Below are positions 61,329-64,000 of a DNA stretch of 64,000 bases, piece by piece. The notes below the pieces were generated by a model. It was not told where the DNA came from. It saw nothing but the letters and a program-made list of their open reading frames with translations, and searched no databases. The stretch's first letter is position 1; each line of letters opens with the position of its first letter. The stretch is from NCBI RefSeq assembly GCF_007558865.1, contig NZ_VLPK01000001.1, positions 1,984,001 to 2,048,000 on the forward strand, read 5' to 3'. Made by a program: the position numbers and the translations under genes. The DNA comes from Mucilaginibacter corticis (GTDB taxonomy: Bacteria > Bacteroidota > Bacteroidia > Sphingobacteriales > Sphingobacteriaceae).

Positions 61329-62672
61329 ATGGGCCCCGAAACGCACGACATAAATGGTTATTCTATACTCCTAACCTTTTTACTGGTTTTACTGAACGGC
61401 TTTTTTGTTGCTGCCGAGTTTGCATTGGTTCGCGTTCGCGGATCGCAGATCGAGATCAAAGCTAAAGCGGGCAGTCGTATTGCCAAAGTTACTCGGGGCA
61501 TAGTTGCTAACCTGGATGGTTACCTTGCTGCAACACAGTTGGGAATTACTATAGCCTCATTGGGCCTTGGTGTTATTGGAGAGGAAGTATTTAGCAATGT
61601 AGTACTAAGAGGCTTTCAGTCTATAGGAATTGATATTTCATCGAGTTTTGTTAATACATCAGGGCACGTTGTCGCCTTTATATTCATCACGGTATTAAGC
61701 ATTGTATTTGGTGAACTGGCACCTAAAACGCTGGCTATCCAAAGATCGGTGCGTACTGCTTTGGCAGTATCTGGCCCATTAAGAATCTTCTTTATTGTTT
61801 TCAGGCCCATTATATGGGTGCTTAACGCCTTCGCCAATTTTATTTTGAGGCTGATAGGTATTAATATTATTCCGGGCCATGAAGCGCACCATAGCTCGGA
61901 GGAATTGCAGTATTTGTTAGAGCAAGGCAAGGAAACCGGCGCTATAGATTCGAGCGAACATGAACTGATCCAGAATGTGTTTGAGTTTAACGAGCGCGTG
62001 GTAAAAAATATCATGGTGCCCCGTACTAAGATATCAGGTATTGAGGTAAGCACGCCTAAAGATGAATTGCTAAATATCCTGATCACAGAAGGTTATTCGC
62101 GCTTGCCTGTTTATGACGAGGTGATCGACAAGATAGTTGGTATAGTACATGCCAAGGATATCCTGCCGCTGCTGGCACGTAATGAGGAGATAGTTTTAAA
62201 AGATATTATCCGCAAGCCATACTTTATCCCAGAAACAAAAAAGATCAACGATCTGATGGCCGAACTGCAGCAAAAGCGCATCCAGATAGCCATTGTATCT
62301 GACGAGTTTGGCGGTACTGCCGGCATGGTTACGCTTGAAGATATTGTTGAAGAACTGGTAGGCGAGATCCAGGATGAATATGATGAGGAAAAGCCGATTG
62401 TTGAGGCGTTAAATGAGCGTGAGTTTATTGTAAACGCCCTTGCGCCGATATATGATGTGAATGGCCACTTACCGCATGACCTGCCTGAAGACGGCGATTT
62501 TGATACTGTATCAGGTTGGCTTGGCGATATTTTTGGCAAGATCCCTGACGTTGGAGAGCAAAAGGAAGCGAATGGCTATAACATCACCGTATTAAAAAAA
62601 TCTGATCAAAACATTGAGTCGGTTAAGTTAGAGCTTTTGCTAAACGAAGAAGATACGGTAGATTTACACTAA
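61329..62672 (+). CDS. CNNM/HlyC-type membrane protein with CBS domains
   Basis: A 447-residue membrane protein: an N-terminal DUF21/CNNM domain with about four helices (LLTFLLVLLNGFFVAAEFAL, GELAPKTLAIQRSVRTAL), two CBS domains (NIMVPRTKISGIEVSTPKDE, GIVHAKDILPLL, GTAGMVTLEDIVEELVGEIQ) and a C-terminal CorC/HlyC domain. Relatives are magnesium transporters or exporters; the hemolysin name is historical. It is close to ppa (7 bases) and rsmE (11 bases), so probably co-transcribed. Confidence 0.92.
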   Translation: MGPETHDINGYSILLTFLLVLLNGFFVAAEFALVRVRGSQIEIKAKAGSRIAKVTRGIVANLDGYLAATQLGITIASLGLGVIGEEVFSNVVLRGFQSIGIDISSSFVNTSGHVVAFIFITVLSIVFGELAPKTLAIQRSVRTALAVSGPLRIFFIVFRPIIWVLNAFANFILRLIGINIIPGHEAHHSSEELQYLLEQGKETGAIDSSEHELIQNVFEFNERVVKNIMVPRTKISGIEVSTPKDELLNILITEGYSRLPVYDEVIDKIVGIVHAKDILPLLARNEEIVLKDIIRKPYFIPETKKINDLMAELQQKRIQIAIVSDEFGGTAGMVTLEDIVEELVGEIQDEYDEEKPIVEALNEREFIVNALAPIYDVNGHLPHDLPEDGDFDTVSGWLGDIFGKIPDVGEQKEANGYNITVLKKSDQNIESVKLELLLNEEDTVDLH

Positions 62673-62683
62673 TCTGCTTGCCA

Positions 62684-63391
62684 ATGCATCTTTTTCATAC
62701 ACCCGATATTGCCCCAACACATCCACAATACTTTCTTAACGAAGAAGAAAGCAAACACGCCGTACGTGTTTTGCGCTTAGAAGTTGGCGCAGAAGTGCAG
62801 CTGATTGACGGGAAGGGTGGTTTATACACCGCCCAAATTAAAGACGCGCACCCAAAGCGCGTTATCCTGCAAATTACCAATGTTGTAACCGGTTATAATA
62901 AACGTAACCATTACTTACACATTGCCATTGCGCCTACAAAGAATCTGGACAGGCTGGAGTGGTTCCTTGAAAAAGCTACCGAAATAGGTATTGATGAGAT
63001 CTCATTGATCATCTGCCAGCGGTCTGAGCGCAAGGAGGCTAAAACCGAACGCTTAAATAAAATAATTACATCAGCTATAAAACAATCGTTAAAGGCTTAT
63101 CACCCGGTTTTAAATGAGCCGGTAGCATTTAATAAATTTTTATCCCAGCCGTTTGGAGGCCAGAAATTTATAGCCCATTGCGAGGATAGTGAAAAGACAA
63201 GCCTGAGCCATGATCTGCAAAAGCAAGACGGGTATTTGATATTGATCGGCCCTGAGGGTGATTTTTCGCCTGCCGAGATAGATGCCGCTTTGCATAACGG
63301 ATATAAAGCCATAACTTTAGGTGAAAGCAGGTTGCGAACAGAAACCGCCGCACTGGAAGCTTGCTTTGAAGTGAATTTTTTGAACAGGTAA
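62684..63391 (+). CDS. rsmE: 16S rRNA m3U1498 methyltransferase
   Basis: RsmE methylates N3 of U1498 in 16S rRNA with SAM. The 235-residue SPOUT-fold protein has an N-terminal PUA-like part (EEESKHAVRVLRLEVGAEVQ), EWFLEKATEIGIDEISLIIC, and the SAM-knot region LILIGPEGDFSPAEI and LGESRLRTETAALEA. A TTG start two codons upstream (62678) is possible but ATG 62684 is likelier. Confidence 0.94.
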   Translation: MHLFHTPDIAPTHPQYFLNEEESKHAVRVLRLEVGAEVQLIDGKGGLYTAQIKDAHPKRVILQITNVVTGYNKRNHYLHIAIAPTKNLDRLEWFLEKATEIGIDEISLIICQRSERKEAKTERLNKIITSAIKQSLKAYHPVLNEPVAFNKFLSQPFGGQKFIAHCEDSEKTSLSHDLQKQDGYLILIGPEGDFSPAEIDAALHNGYKAITLGESRLRTETAALEACFEVNFLNR

Positions 63392-63402
63392 GGCCCCACC
63401 CA

Positions 63403-63424
63403 AACCCTCCCCGATAGGGAGGGC
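63403..63424 (+). repeat. C/G-rich hairpin after rsmE
   Basis: ccctcccc-gata-gggaggg forms a strong hairpin. Preceding ccccacccaaa and following ctttaaagagg match the common Bacteroidota palindrome style seen at 55207. It may act as a terminator or mRNA end. Confidence 0.6.
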
Positions 63425-63460
63425 TTTAAAGAGGAGAGAGTCAAAGGATATTGAAACAAA

Positions 63461-64000
63461 ATGAAAAAGGTTATCCATATAGTTTGTGCCGTTTTACTGC
63501 TGATCACTATCAGCAGCTTTAATGCGCCTACCTATAAAATGGCTAAGCTTAAATACAGTGGCGGGGGTGATTGGTATGGCGACAGGACCGCGTTGCCCAA
63601 TCTGATCAAGTTTTGTAATGAAAATTTGAAAACCAATTTCCAGGCAGAGGATGATGTGGTTGAACCGGGCAGCGCCCAACTATTCAACTACCCGTTTGTT
63701 TTTATGACAGGGCATGGCAATGTTATTTTTACCGACCAGGAAGCTGGTAACCTGCGTAAGTATTTAACAGGCGGAGGCTTTTTACATATCGACGATAATT
63801 ACGGGCTGGATAAGTTTGTAAGGCCCCAAATGAAAAAAGTATTCCCCGAGCTTGATTTTGTTGAATTACCCACCAATTATCCTATCTATCATCAAAAATA
63901 TCCGTTCCCTAATGGTTTACCCAAGATCCATGAGCATGACGGTAAACGTCCACAAGGGTTTGGTCTGATATATAAGGGAAGGCTTGTTTGTTTTTACACC
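63461..64000 (+). CDS. DUF4159-type protein, N-terminal part
   Basis: The gene runs off the right edge. The first 180 codons give a signal peptide (MKKVIHIVCAVLLLITISSF, then NAP), KLKYSGGGDWYGDRTALPN, FVFMTGHGNVIFTDQEAGNL and GGGFLHIDDNYGLDKFV. These match the DUF4159 fold, a periplasmic domain related to the glutamine-amidotransferase-like family and found as a small secreted protein in Bacteroidota. Function is unknown. It begins 69 bases after rsmE with a hairpin between. Confidence 0.8.
   Translation, partial: MKKVIHIVCAVLLLITISSFNAPTYKMAKLKYSGGGDWYGDRTALPNLIKFCNENLKTNFQAEDDVVEPGSAQLFNYPFVFMTGHGNVIFTDQEAGNLRKYLTGGGFLHIDDNYGLDKFVRPQMKKVFPELDFVELPTNYPIYHQKYPFPNGLPKIHEHDGKRPQGFGLIYKGRLVCFYT

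Overview
The window looks like chromosomal DNA of a Bacteroidota bacterium, most likely family Sphingobacteriaceae and possibly near Mucilaginibacter or Pedobacter. That placement rests on gene content and protein style, not on a database search. The main evidence is TAnnTTTG-type promoter -7 boxes before many genes, weak or absent Shine-Dalgarno sequences, an OmpA protein with thrombospondin-type-3 repeats, LytS/LytTR two-component regulation, a short NuoG, and a TonB operon with ExbB and two ExbDs. No rRNA, tRNA, CRISPR array, transposase or phage gene was seen.

Layout. (1) 1-3874 holds translation and nucleotide genes: the end of rpsB, tsf, nagA, pyrH and frr. (2) 3932-14487 is mixed: a small secreted protein, an ABC exporter, an MFS transporter, recG, ridA, a 47-residue membrane protein, a major OmpA-like protein, an Xaa-Pro aminopeptidase and a MeaB-type GTPase. 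(3) 14572-25651 is a surface-glycan cluster with eight glycosyltransferase-like genes (GT4, GT2, GT9, GT61 and less clear GT-A types), an MsbA-like flippase and an O-acyltransferase. (4) 25979-39992 holds a GH3 hexosaminidase, a large UvrD-type helicase-nuclease, an M28 peptidase, a LytS/LytTR pair, TraB/GumN, PlsC and NUDIX proteins, metK behind a SAM-II-type riboswitch, a lipid kinase and a SUI1 protein. (5) 40663-46517 is a TonB energy-transduction operon (exbB, exbD, exbD, tonB, small membrane protein, PstS-like lipoprotein, TPR protein) behind a 670-base AT-rich region. (6) 46590-60063 is a complete 14-subunit complex I operon (nuoA to nuoN) with two tandem small membrane-protein genes between nuoE and nuoF. 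(7) 60121-64000 holds DedA, pyrophosphatase, a CBS-domain membrane protein, RsmE and a truncated DUF4159 protein.

The observations most worth following are: the two related small membrane proteins inside the complex I operon; the SAM-II-type riboswitch with an extra hairpin ahead of metK; a candidate small RNA or attenuator leader upstream of the acyltransferase (promoter near 25914-25946, terminator 25736-25763); and several families of interspersed palindromic repeats. Two 91-base repeat copies flank the MFS gene and carry compensatory changes. One copy of a second repeat family supplies the last eight codons and the stop of meaB. Several genes also have a -7 box so close to the start codon that the mRNA may be leaderless. 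I found no clear new defence or mobile system.
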